Source: Streptoalloteichus tenebrarius (GTDB taxonomy: Bacteria > Actinomycetota > Actinomycetes > Mycobacteriales > Pseudonocardiaceae). Taken from it: 64,000 bases of DNA. Below, one piece after another: positions 22,467-30,895 of this stretch. The notes beneath the pieces are model-generated. The model had not been told where the DNA came from, ran no database searches, and saw only the letters and a program-made list of their open reading frames with translations. The translations under genes and the position numbers were made by a program. Positions within the stretch are counted from its first letter, which is position 1. Every line of letters starts with the position of its first letter. Location: contig NZ_JAMTCP010000036.1 in the NCBI RefSeq assembly GCF_024171885.1, positions 6,802 to 70,801 on the forward strand. Direction: 5' to 3'.

Positions 22467-23708
22467 TCAACAGTCACACGAGCAACAGTCGCAGTCACAA
22501 CAATCGCACTCGTCACAGCACGCCTCTCGCCACTTGCCCGTCCACGCCCCGGGGAAGGGGTCGCGGAAGCACTGCTGGCACGTGCCGCACTCGTAGAGCA
22601 GTGCGAAACAGCCGGGGACAAGAGTCCGGGTCGTGTACGGCCGGGTGAGTTTGGGCCACCGCCAGCACAGGCAGCCCCGTTCGGCGTCGTCGTGCCGGGC
22701 GTGGCGGGGCGGCTTCCCGGGTGGCGGTGGGGTCGGCGTCGTCTGCCCGGGCGGAGCCGGGTTCGGGTGGTCGCTGGCCGGCGGGTGACCGGGAATCCCG
22801 TGCTGCGGGTACTCGGGCCGGTGGGGATCAGGATGGCCGGGAGCGGAGGAGTGGCCCGCGCGCCCGAAGACGCGGTGGACGGCGTGCTGGAGTTCGTCGA
22901 CGAGCAGCGCGCGCACGAGCCGGTCGTCGGCGAACTCGGCGTCGGCCAGGGCCAGGGCGATGCCGGTCACGGCGTCCTCGCACAGACGACGGGCCTCGGC
23001 CGGGTCCGCGCCGGTGACCAGCAACGGGTTCCACGCCCCGAACCGCTCGTCCTCCGCCAGGTCCTCGACGGCGTCCAGCAGGTGCGCCACCCGCCCGAAC
23101 AGCCGCCCGGCCTCGGCGAGCGCGGCCTGGTTCCCCGGGCGACCGGACAGGACGGCGGTGTGCGCGAACGCGGCGGCGGTCGCCGTCTCGGTGGGCTCGG
23201 TGACCTCCAGCAGCGGAGTTCCCCGACCGGCGCGCGCCTCCACCTCGGGCTGCCGCCGGACCGCCTCCACCAGCACGGCCGTGTCGAAGCCGAGAGAGCG
23301 GCCAGTGCGCGCGCCCTGCTCGGCCCAGCGCCGCGCCACGACGCGGGCGGTCCCGGCGACCGGCCGACGCGCGAACACGCCGTCCCGGTCGGCCACGTGG
23401 TCCTCCACCTTGGCCGAGGCGAGCACCAGCGACACCGACGCCGCCAGCCGGGCGCCCTCGCCGTGCGCGACCTCGGCCCCGCGCAGGCCGCGCAGGGCGC
23501 ACGGACCGGCGGAGCGCCGGCGCCCCCGCCCTCCGATCTGCGCCTCCACCAGCGCGGACACCACGAGGCCGTCGTAGTTCGTGACGAGCCGGGCGAGGTG
23601 CCCGTGGTCGTCCCGCAGGGCCAGGCACAGGCCGCACAGGTGGGCCAGCCAGGCCGCGCGCAGCGAGTCGGACAGCCGGTTGCGACAGGGCCGGATGATG
23701 CCGAACAC
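22467..23708 (-). CDS. DUF5685-family protein with a Cys-rich tail
   Basis: A 413-residue protein whose N-terminus (FGIIRPC, then HLCGLCLALRDDHG with a CxxC) matches DUF5685 actinobacterial proteins of unknown function. An Ala-rich helical middle (to about residue 290) is followed by a Pro/His/Gly linker. The last ~70 residues hold 16 cysteines, ending CCDECDCCDCDCCSCDC. That tail could bind metal or form a disulfide cluster; this is inference. GTG 23708 has GGGGAGGGG upstream; GTG 23723 is the alternative. It lies 27 bp upstream of uvrB on the same strand. Confidence 0.8.
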   Translation of the reverse strand: MFGIIRPCRNRLSDSLRAAWLAHLCGLCLALRDDHGHLARLVTNYDGLVVSALVEAQIGGRGRRRSAGPCALRGLRGAEVAHGEGARLAASVSLVLASAKVEDHVADRDGVFARRPVAGTARVVARRWAEQGARTGRSLGFDTAVLVEAVRRQPEVEARAGRGTPLLEVTEPTETATAAAFAHTAVLSGRPGNQAALAEAGRLFGRVAHLLDAVEDLAEDERFGAWNPLLVTGADPAEARRLCEDAVTGIALALADAEFADDRLVRALLVDELQHAVHRVFGRAGHSSAPGHPDPHRPEYPQHGIPGHPPASDHPNPAPPGQTTPTPPPPGKPPRHARHDDAERGCLCWRWPKLTRPYTTRTLVPGCFALLYECGTCQQCFRDPFPGAWTGKWREACCDECDCCDCDCCSCDC

Positions 23709-23829
23709 GCGCCCCTCCCCCACGCCGGCGGTCCCGGCGCCGACGTGGCGGAGATCCTAGCCACCTCACTCACCCGGCTGGGTTAGTGCGACCGGTGGAG
23801 CGTCCGCGAGGGTGCGTAGGGTTCGGCGC

Positions 23830-24399
23830 GTGACGCTCAGTGCTGCCGAGGACACCGGTGCCGACGACGTGGCCATCCACATCCACCCGCCCAAGGTCGA
23901 GATCTTCGACGTCGCCGCGATGACCAACACCGACCCGAAGGGGACCGTGCGTCGGGTCGACGAGTACCGCGTGGAGCCGTTCGGCCTCTACATGGCCCGC
24001 CGGGTCGTCGACCACCCGAGGATGGACTACGTGGAGTCGTGGCTGCTGCCCCGGTTGGGGTTGCGCGTCACCGACTGGCGGTGGCTGCCGGGACAGGAGC
24101 GCGACCAGGACTACTACCTGGACATCGTCGACGTGACGGTGAGCGGGGCGCGGTGGACGAGCGTCGACCACTACCTGGACGTCATCGTCCGGACCGGCCG
24201 GGAGCTGGAGGTGCTCGACTCCGACGAGATGCTCGCCGCCGTCCGCGCCGGCCTCCTGGACCCGGGGACCGCGCAGCGCGCCATGGAGACCACGTACCGC
24301 ACGGTGGAGGGGCTCGCCCGGTGCGGGTACGACCTGCCCACGTGGCTGGCCGAGCACGGCGTCGTGCTGCGCTGGCGCAGTCAGCGGCGCCGGACCTGA
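23830..24399 (+). CDS. DUF402-domain protein
   Basis: A 189-residue protein resembling DUF402 (FomD-like) proteins: HIHPPKVEIFDVAAM, YVESWLLPRLGLRVTDWRW, YLDIVDVTVSGARWTSVDHY and a C-terminal helical VLDSDEMLAAVRAGLLDP. Characterised relatives hydrolyse nucleoside phosphates or phosphonates; activity here is untested. GTG 23830 has no ribosome site but a TAGGGT -10 box ends 7 nt upstream, so the mRNA is probably leaderless. A diverged paralogue follows. Confidence 0.82.
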   Translation: MTLSAAEDTGADDVAIHIHPPKVEIFDVAAMTNTDPKGTVRRVDEYRVEPFGLYMARRVVDHPRMDYVESWLLPRLGLRVTDWRWLPGQERDQDYYLDIVDVTVSGARWTSVDHYLDVIVRTGRELEVLDSDEMLAAVRAGLLDPGTAQRAMETTYRTVEGLARCGYDLPTWLAEHGVVLRWRSQRRRT

Positions 24400-24628
24400 G
24401 CCGGGCGTCGGCGGGTCGGGCCCCGTTCCTCAGCGGCGCGAGTCGTACGGCCGTCGAGCTGTGAATCTTGCGCGGCCGTCCTCCACCGGGAGCAACCCGG
24501 GGTCAACCGCCGTTCGGGTCGGCCTGCCCCGACGCGACCAGATCGAGACCCGACCGCCGGGAAGCCGTGATGTAACGAATCGACCCGCGGGGTCACGGCC
24601 CGCACACGCACCGCTACGCTCTGGGCGC
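24400..24628. promoter_or_regulatory. Gap with leaderless promoter of the second DUF402-like gene
   Basis: A 229-bp gap. The -10 TACGCT at 24615-24620 ends 8 nt before GTG 24629, and no ribosome site is present, so the downstream gene is probably leaderless. No other feature is evident. Confidence 0.55.
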
Positions 24629-25147
24629 GTGGGCGCGGTCATCACTCCGCAGTTGGTCGACATCGTGGACACCCTGACGGCGGAACGCAGTTACTCCTCG
24701 GGCAGCAGCCGCCACCTGAGGACCTGCCAGGTGGAATCGTGGGGACTCCGCATGGAGTACCCCACCCCGGAGGACCCGTTCGCGGACTCCGAGGTCACCT
24801 GGCTGCTTCCGGACGTCGGGTTGCGACTCACCCATCAGCGTCCCCGGTCACGACACGCCAGAGGCGGTCCGTCGGTGCTGACCGCGGTGCGGGTCCAGCG
24901 GGACTCCCGCACGTGGCGGACCACCGACCTGCTGCTGGGGCTGGCCGTGCCCGGCGGGACCTCCGCCAGGATCGTCCGCTCCGAGGAGTTCGCCGCGGCC
25001 ATCGCCGGCCAGGTCCTCAGGCCCGGCGACGCCGACCTCGCCCTGCGCACGATCCACCGCACGCTGGAGGAGGTCAGCCGGCATCGGCACGACCTCGGGG
25101 CGTGGCTGCTCGCGCACGGCGTCTACGACCCGTGGCCACCCGTGTGA
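24629..25147 (+). CDS. Diverged DUF402-like paralogue
   Basis: A 172-residue protein colinear with the preceding DUF402 protein: VTWLLPDVGLRLTHQR aligns with VESWLLPRLGLRVTDWRW, RIVRSEEFAAAIAGQVLRPG with the DSDEMLAAVRAGLLDP helix, and LGAWLLAHGVYDPW with LPTWLAEHGVVLRW. The N-terminal HPPK segment is not conserved, so the activity may be lost or changed. GTG 24629 has a leaderless-type -10. Confidence 0.7.
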   Translation: MGAVITPQLVDIVDTLTAERSYSSGSSRHLRTCQVESWGLRMEYPTPEDPFADSEVTWLLPDVGLRLTHQRPRSRHARGGPSVLTAVRVQRDSRTWRTTDLLLGLAVPGGTSARIVRSEEFAAAIAGQVLRPGDADLALRTIHRTLEEVSRHRHDLGAWLLAHGVYDPWPPV

Positions 25148-25157
25148 CATGACCAGA

Positions 25158-25204
25158 GCCCGGCGCCCGGACGCGCGCCTGGTGCGCTGGTCCGGGCGCC
25201 GGGC
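25158..25204. terminator. Bidirectional terminator
   Basis: GCCCGGCGCCCGGAC (25158-25172) pairs perfectly over 15 bp with 25190-25204, between the converging DUF402-like and coaE genes. Confidence 0.8.
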
Positions 25205-25209
25205 GGCGC

Positions 25210-26412
25210 TCAGGGCCGCTCGGGCGTCCACCCGGTGCGGGCCGCCCACTCCTCGGCCCGCGTCGACGCGGCCACGAACCAGGGGTCCTTGGCCCGGCCG
25301 TACTCGACGATGGCGCGGTCCGCGTGTTCCTCGGCCAGGCGTCGCTTGAGCGCCTCGTACTCCGCACGGGCCGCCTCGTCCGCCCGGAGCCAGGCCGGGA
25401 ACAGCAGCGCGTAACGCCAACCCGGCGAGCCCACCACCCGCAGGTGCAGGTTGGCCCACCGGCCCGGGTCAGCGCTGGCGTGCGTGCGCTTGCGCCAGTG
25501 CTCGGGATCGGGGTCCACGGCGGGGTGCGGCGTGTCGCGGTCGAGGTCGGGCAGCGGGGGGAAGCCCGCCTCGGCGAGCGGTTCGGCCAACGCGTCGGCG
25601 TCGGCGAGCGAGGCCACCGTGACCTGGAGGTCGATGACGTCCTTGGCCGCCAGTCCCGGCACCGAGGTCGAGCCGATGTGGTCCACGCGCAGGGCGCGCT
25701 CGCCGGCCGCGAGCCGCACCCTCGCGACCAGCCGCTCGGCCTGCTCCGGCCAGCTCGGGTCGTAGGGCGCGATGCGGGGAGCGCCGCGCTCGGGGTAGCG
25801 CCGCAACCGGAGGTTCTCCTCGTACGGCAGCAGGCGCCGCACCCACAACGCGTCCACCTGCGCGTGAACGTCGCCGGGCTCGCCGGAGTTGTCCAACCAG
25901 ACGTCCGCCACGGCCCGGCGCTGGTCGTCGGTCGCCTGGGCGGCGATCCGCGCCCGCGCGTCGGCCTCGCTCATGCCCCTGGCGTCGACCAGCCGACGCA
26001 CCCGCGCCTCCACCGGCGCGTCCACGACGACCGCCAGGTGGAACCCGGCGGCCATCCGGTTCTCGACGAGCAGCGGGACGTCGTAGACCACGACCGCCTC
26101 GGGCGGCGCGGCGGCCATCAGCTCCGCCGTCCGCTGGCCCACCCTGGGGTGAATGATGGCGTTGAGCCGCTGGCGCGCGCCCTCGTCCGCGAAGACGATC
26201 CCGGCCAACGCGGCGCGGTCCAGTTCCCCGTCCTCGGTGAGCACCCCCTCGCCAAACGCCGCGACGACCTCGGCCAGACCCTCCGTCCCCGGCGCGACGA
26301 CCTCGCGCGCGAGGCGGTCGGCGTCGATCACCACCGCGCCGAGGGCGGCGAGCCGGCCGGCCACCGTCGACTTCCCTGATCCGATTCCACCCGTGAGACC
26401 CACTCGCAGCAC
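25210..26412 (-). CDS. coaE: Dephospho-CoA kinase fused to a GrpB/UPF0157 domain
   Basis: CoaE catalyses the final step of CoA synthesis. The 400-residue protein has an N-terminal kinase (P-loop GLTGGIGSGKSTV, IDADRLAREVV, YDVPLLVEN). From about residue 205 it has a C-terminal GrpB-like nucleotidyltransferase-fold domain (IAPYDPSWPEQAERL, VDHIGSTSVPGLAAKDVIDL). This two-domain layout is known from mycobacteria, where the second domain aids folding. GTG 26412 starts right at the P-loop strand and has no ribosome site. The GrpB motif VDHIGSTSVPGLAAKDVIDL is intact. Confidence 0.95.
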   Translation of the reverse strand: MLRVGLTGGIGSGKSTVAGRLAALGAVVIDADRLAREVVAPGTEGLAEVVAAFGEGVLTEDGELDRAALAGIVFADEGARQRLNAIIHPRVGQRTAELMAAAPPEAVVVYDVPLLVENRMAAGFHLAVVVDAPVEARVRRLVDARGMSEADARARIAAQATDDQRRAVADVWLDNSGEPGDVHAQVDALWVRRLLPYEENLRLRRYPERGAPRIAPYDPSWPEQAERLVARVRLAAGERALRVDHIGSTSVPGLAAKDVIDLQVTVASLADADALAEPLAEAGFPPLPDLDRDTPHPAVDPDPEHWRKRTHASADPGRWANLHLRVVGSPGWRYALLFPAWLRADEAARAEYEALKRRLAEEHADRAIVEYGRAKDPWFVAASTRAEEWAARTGWTPERP

Positions 26413-26585
26413 CGGTCGAGTCTGGCAGGCACGCCCCGGCGTCCCCGCCTCCCCCGGACGCTCACGTCTCACTCTGACGGGTCACATTGCTCCCTTCGGC
26501 TGCTTGACACGCCGCGACGGCTCCGGCGAAAGCCGGGCACGGGGCCCTACGGTGAGCGAAGATCACTGTGGGTCTGGAGGGGGCC

Positions 26586-26798
26586 ATGCGCGGCGGACGG
26601 CACGACGGGGGACGGCACCGGCTGGGCGACCCGGGACTGGTGCACTGCACCGCCCACCCGGAGGTGGCGGCGGCACTGGCGCGGCGACGCGGTTCGTGGT
26701 GGAGCGTGCTCCGCACCCCGGCCCAACACAGTCTCACCGGCCGGCGTTCCCGTCCCCAGCAGCCCGCACCGCGCTGGCTCCCGGCCCAGGCCGCCTGA
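26586..26798 (+). CDS. Small basic protein, unknown function
   Basis: A 70-residue Arg/His-rich protein. ATG 26586 is preceded by GGAGGG at good distance, the main support. It has no signal peptide, membrane segment or recognisable domain. It is divergent from coaE, and could be a small conserved regulator or a chance ORF. Confidence 0.45.
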   Translation: MRGGRHDGGRHRLGDPGLVHCTAHPEVAAALARRRGSWWSVLRTPAQHSLTGRRSRPQQPAPRWLPAQAA

Positions 26799-26886
26799 GG
26801 ACGCGCGCCGGCGGGCGCGCGGTCACCCGTCTCACCGTCCGGTCGCCCCTGGCCGCGTGATCAGGGGCGACGGGGCGTGGTGCCGC

Positions 26887-26960
26887 GTGGCGGCTGTCAG
26901 GCGTGGTCGGGCGCTGTCAGGCGTGGTCGGGCGCTGTCAGGCGTGGTCGGGCGCTGTCAG
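26887..26960. repeat. Exact 20-bp tandem repeat, 3.5 copies
   Basis: GCGTGGTCGGGCGCTGTCAG is repeated exactly three times at 26901-26920, 26921-26940 and 26941-26960, preceded by a partial copy. It is non-coding and lies 125 bp beyond the rpsA stop. Confidence 0.85.
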
Positions 26961-27026
26961 CCGCCCGGCGCACACACCCAGACCACACCCGCCACCCGCC
27001 GCAAGCAGGCGCCAGACGCGGAAGGA

Positions 27027-27051
27027 CCCCGCACTCGTGGTGAGTGCGGGG
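27027..27051 (-). terminator. rpsA terminator
   Basis: CCCCGCACTC (27027-27036) pairs with GAGTGCGGGG (27042-27051) over a GTGGT loop, and flanking AAGG/CCTT extends the stem. It lies 34 bp past the rpsA stop. Confidence 0.8.
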
Positions 27052-27085
27052 CCCTTCGCGGTCAGCCGTGGTCGGCTAGTGGCGA

Positions 27086-28540
27086 TCAGGCGCCACCGGA
27101 GAGCCGCTCACGCAGCGCGGCGAGCTGCTCGTCGCTGGCCAGCGTGCCGCTGGAGTCGCCACCAGAGGTGTAGTTCTGGTCGGTGGCGGCCTCCGCCTCG
27201 GCCTCGGCGGCCTTGGCGACCTGCTTCATGTGCTGCTCGTAGCGGGCGTGGGCCTCGGCGTACTGCCGCTCCCACTCCTCACGCTGCTTCTCGTAGCCCT
27301 CTTCCCACTCCTGGGTCTCCGGGTTGAAGCCCTCGGGGTAGATGTAGTTGCCCTGCTCGTCGTACTCGGCGGCCATGCCGTACTGGGTCGGGTCGAACTC
27401 CGAGTCCGGCGTGAAGCCCTCGTTGGCCTGCTTGAGCGACAGCGAGATCCGGCGGCGGTCCAGGTCGATGTCGATGACCTTGACCATGACCTCGTCGCCC
27501 ACCTGGACGACCTGCTCCGGGATCTCGACGTGGCGCTCGGCCAGCTCCGAGATGTGCACCAGGCCCTCGATGCCCTCGTCCACGCGGACGAACGCGCCGA
27601 ACGGCACGAGCTTGGTGACCTTGCCCGGCACGATCTGGCCGATCGCGTGGGTCCGGGCGAACTGGCGCCACGGGTCCTCCTGCGTCGCCTTCAGCGACAG
27701 CGAGACCCGCTCGCGCTCCATGTCGACGTCGAGGACCTCGACGGTGACCTCCTGGCCGACCTCGACGACCTCGCTCGGGTGGTCGATGTGCTTCCAGGAC
27801 AGCTCGGAGACGTGCACCAGGCCGTCCACGCCGCCCAGGTCGACGAACGCGCCGAAGTTGACGATCGAGGAGACGACGCCCTTGCGGACCTGCCCCTTCT
27901 GGAGCTGGTTGAGGAACTCGCTGCGGACCTCGGACTGGGTCTGCTCCAGCCAGGCGCGACGGGACAGGACCACGTTGTTGCGGTTCTTGTCCAGCTCGAT
28001 GATCTTGGCCTCGAGCTCGCGACCCACGTACGGCTGGAGGTCGCGCACCCGGCGCATCTCCACCAGGGAGGCGGGGAGGAAGCCGCGCAGGCCGATGTCG
28101 AGGATGAGGCCGCCCTTGACGACCTCGATGACGGTGCCCTTGACCGGCTCGTCCTTCTCCTTGAGGGCCTCGATGGTGCCCCAGGCGCGCTCGTACTGGG
28201 CGCGCTTCTTCGACAGGATCAGGCGGCCTTCCTTGTCCTCCTTCTGGAGGACGAGGGCCTCGACGTGGTCACCGACGCTGACGACCTCGGCCGGGTCGAC
28301 GTCGTGCTTGATCGACAACTCGCGCGAGGGGATGACACCCTCGGTCTTGTAGCCGATGTCGAGCAGCACCTCGTCACGGTCGACCTTGACGATGGTGCCC
28401 TCGACGATGTCGCCATCGTTGAAGTACTTGATGGTCTGGTCGACGGCGGCGAGGAAGTCCTCCTCCGTCCCGACGTCGTTCACGGCGACCTGCTGCTTGG
28501 CGGAGTTGGCAGCCGGGACGGTGGTGGTGTCGGTGGACAT
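27086..28540 (-). CDS. rpsA: 30S ribosomal protein S1
   Basis: S1 helps load mRNA on the 30S subunit. The 484-residue protein has four S1 domains, as in other actinobacteria: GDIVEGTIVKVDRDEVLLDI, EPVKGTVIEVVKGGLILDIG, QVRKGVVSSIVNFGAFVDLG and QIVPGKVTKLVPFGAFVRVD. A Glu/Gln-rich acidic tail follows. ATG 28540 begins a Thr/Val leader typical of the family. A -35 TTGCCC (28765-28770) and -10 TACGAT (28741-28746), 18 bp apart, are a likely promoter. Confidence 0.97.
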   Translation of the reverse strand: MSTDTTTVPAANSAKQQVAVNDVGTEEDFLAAVDQTIKYFNDGDIVEGTIVKVDRDEVLLDIGYKTEGVIPSRELSIKHDVDPAEVVSVGDHVEALVLQKEDKEGRLILSKKRAQYERAWGTIEALKEKDEPVKGTVIEVVKGGLILDIGLRGFLPASLVEMRRVRDLQPYVGRELEAKIIELDKNRNNVVLSRRAWLEQTQSEVRSEFLNQLQKGQVRKGVVSSIVNFGAFVDLGGVDGLVHVSELSWKHIDHPSEVVEVGQEVTVEVLDVDMERERVSLSLKATQEDPWRQFARTHAIGQIVPGKVTKLVPFGAFVRVDEGIEGLVHISELAERHVEIPEQVVQVGDEVMVKVIDIDLDRRRISLSLKQANEGFTPDSEFDPTQYGMAAEYDEQGNYIYPEGFNPETQEWEEGYEKQREEWERQYAEAHARYEQHMKQVAKAAEAEAEAATDQNYTSGGDSSGTLASDEQLAALRERLSGGA

Positions 28541-28855
28541 TAGGTGGGTTGCTCCGGTTACGGATAGGGGTCGTTGGCGTCGTTCTGCCACGCTGGGGTC
28601 GACTCGCCGGTGTTGCTGGCGGGACCACCGTGGCGGCGGACCCTGGTGACAACGCCGACGAACGCCGCCTGATTCCGGCCCCGACGCCCGGAAGTGCCGG
28701 AGCGCGGTCGCAGGCAGCGCAGACCCACTGCGCGCACGGTATCGTACGCGGCTCAGCGATCGCAGGGCAAACCCTCTCCCGGATGACCCCGGACGAGACC
28801 GGCCGGGCGGGGCGGAACGCCTGGGAACACCCGACGAGGAACACCCGGAAGGAGC
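28541..28855 (-). promoter_or_regulatory. rpsA leader and promoter region
   Basis: This 315-bp divergent gap contains, on the minus strand, TTGCCC (28765-28770) and TACGAT (28741-28746) separated by 18 bp, giving rpsA a leader of about 190 nt. Such a long leader leaves room for autoregulation by S1, but I see no distinctive fold. Confidence 0.5.
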
Positions 28856-29767
28856 ATGGTGGCCGGCGAGGCGAACCACCACCACACGGCGGGCGCGACG
28901 GCGTCCCGGGAGCACGCGGTCTCCCCGGACCAGGACGCGGGACAGCGGCACGCCGCCGCCGAGGCCGTCCTCGGCACGGCGGGGGTGGTCAAGCGCGCCG
29001 TGGACGCGGCGGAGTCGCGCTCCGCCAGCCGGGCGTGGTGGGACGCGGACGCCGACGACTACCAGGCCGAGCACGGCACCTTCCTGGGCGCGGCGGACTT
29101 CGTCTGGTGCCCGGAGGGCCTGCGCGAGGCCGACGCCGGCCTGCTCGGGCCGGTGGCCGGGGCGCGCGTGCTGGAGGTCGGCTGCGGCTCGGCGTCGTGC
29201 TCGCGCTGGCTGGCGACCCGGGGCGCGCGGCCGGTGGCGCTGGACCTGTCCGGCGGGATGCTGCGCCACGCGCGCGCCGCCAGCGCGGAGAGCGGGGTTG
29301 AGGTGCCGCTGGTGCAGGCCAGCGCCGACCAGCTCCCCTTCGCCGACGGCGCCTTCGACCTGGCCTGCTCCGCGTTCGGGGCGGTGCCGTTCGTGGCCGA
29401 CGCCGGGGCGGTGTTCCGCGAGGTCGCCCGCGTGGTGCGTCCCGGAGGGCGGTGGGTGTTCGCCGTCACCCACCCGATGCGGTGGATCTTCCCGGACGAC
29501 CCGGGGCCGACCGGCCTGACCGTGGTGAGTTCCTACTTCGACCGCACTCCCTACGTCGAGGTCGACGAGACCGGGCGCGCCACCTACGTGGAGCACCACC
29601 GCACGCTGGGCGACTACGTGCGCCAGCTCCGCGGGGCGGGGTTCACGTTGCTCGACCTGGTCGAGCCGGAGTGGCCCGAGGGGCACGACCGGGAGTGGGG
29701 GCAGTGGAGCCCCCTGCGCGGCCGGCTGTTCCCCGGCACGGCGATCTTCGTCTGCCACCGGCCGTGA
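28856..29767 (+). CDS. Class I SAM-dependent methyltransferase
   Basis: A 303-residue protein with the motifs VLEVGCGSASCSRWLA (SAM-binding loop, about residue 103), ALDLSGGMLRHARA, and a post-motif PGGRWVFAVTHPMRWIF. The family is Methyltransf_11. About 60 N-terminal residues are extra and low in structure. ATG 28856 follows AAGGAGC. It is divergent from rpsA; the substrate is unknown. Confidence 0.85.
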   Translation: MVAGEANHHHTAGATASREHAVSPDQDAGQRHAAAEAVLGTAGVVKRAVDAAESRSASRAWWDADADDYQAEHGTFLGAADFVWCPEGLREADAGLLGPVAGARVLEVGCGSASCSRWLATRGARPVALDLSGGMLRHARAASAESGVEVPLVQASADQLPFADGAFDLACSAFGAVPFVADAGAVFREVARVVRPGGRWVFAVTHPMRWIFPDDPGPTGLTVVSSYFDRTPYVEVDETGRATYVEHHRTLGDYVRQLRGAGFTLLDLVEPEWPEGHDREWGQWSPLRGRLFPGTAIFVCHRP

Positions 29768-29873
29768 CGGCGGCCCTGACGGGGGTCGGCGCGGCAGGCC
29801 GCTCGGGGGACCGCGCGGCGGGCACGGGCGGGGTGCGGCGCGCCCCGGTGGCGACGCGACGAGGAGGCGTCCG

Positions 29874-30800
29874 GTGACGACGGGCCAGGACCTGCTGCTG
29901 GCGCAGGCCGAGCGGTTCGCCGGGCTCGACCCCCTGCTGCCCAGGGTCAGGGCGGTGCCGGACGGCGACGTGCTGACGGCGGCGCTGCCGGACGGCGGTC
30001 GGGTGGCCGGCCTGCTCCTGCGGACCGAGAACGGCCCGGGGACGCTGCCCTCGCTCTGGTCGGCCAGGGAGGTCCACGAGCTGGTCCCGCTGGTGGGCGA
30101 CACGGGGTCGGCCGGGATGGAGGTCCTGGTGCGGGCGTGGCGGCACCGCTTCGAGCGGGTGGGCCTGCCCGGTCCGGACTCGGCGTGCGTGGTGGTGTGG
30201 CCGAGCAGGGACGCCCCGGTCACCCGGGTGCTGCTGGACCACGGCCTGGTGCCGTTGTCGGTGCTCGCGGTGCGCACCGAGCCCGCGCTGACGCCCCAGC
30301 CGGGTGGGGGTGTGCGCGTGCGGCGCGCCTCGCCGGCGGACCTCGACGCCGTCCACGAGCTGGCGCTGGCCGAGCTGCGGTACTCCGCGTTGGTCGGCGG
30401 GGCGGTGATGCGGCAGGACGCCGCCGGGTTGAAGCGGGCGTCGTTGCGGGCGCGTCTGTTGGGTGGCGACCCGGTGTGGGTGGCCGAACGCGACGGTGTG
30501 GTCGTGGCGATGGCCGAGTGCGCGTGGAGCGAGCCGGACCCGACGAGTTGGGCGGTTCGGCTGCCGCCGGGCCGCTGGGGCTACGTCAACTGTGTGTCGG
30601 TGCTGCCGGGGGCCAGGGGCGGCGGGATCGGCCGGCGACTGATGTCGGTGGTGCACGCCGAGTTCGCCAGGGCGGGCGCGGTCGGCACCTACCTCTACTA
30701 CAACTGCGCGAATCCGCTGTCGTCGGTGTTCTGGCCCCGTCAGGGCTACCGTCCGCTGTGGACGGTGTGGGAGGTGCGTCCGGCGGGCGGCCTGCGCTGA
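29874..30800 (+). CDS. GNAT-family N-acetyltransferase
   Basis: A 308-residue protein with a C-terminal GNAT domain. The acetyl-CoA loop is VLPGARGGGIGRRLMSVVHA (about residues 242-261), preceded by VAERDGVVVAMAE and followed by YYNCANPLSSVFWPRQGYRP. The N-terminal ~140 residues form a second, degenerate domain. GTG 29874 has GAGGAGG upstream. The acceptor is unknown. Confidence 0.82.
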   Translation: MTTGQDLLLAQAERFAGLDPLLPRVRAVPDGDVLTAALPDGGRVAGLLLRTENGPGTLPSLWSAREVHELVPLVGDTGSAGMEVLVRAWRHRFERVGLPGPDSACVVVWPSRDAPVTRVLLDHGLVPLSVLAVRTEPALTPQPGGGVRVRRASPADLDAVHELALAELRYSALVGGAVMRQDAAGLKRASLRARLLGGDPVWVAERDGVVVAMAECAWSEPDPTSWAVRLPPGRWGYVNCVSVLPGARGGGIGRRLMSVVHAEFARAGAVGTYLYYNCANPLSSVFWPRQGYRPLWTVWEVRPAGGLR

Positions 30801-30895
30801 CACCGCCGCCACGACGACCGGCGCTCCTCACCCCTTCGAGCGCGGTCGCCGGTCGCCGGTCGCCGGTCGTCGTGGCGGAGGGGCCTCCCGTCGGC

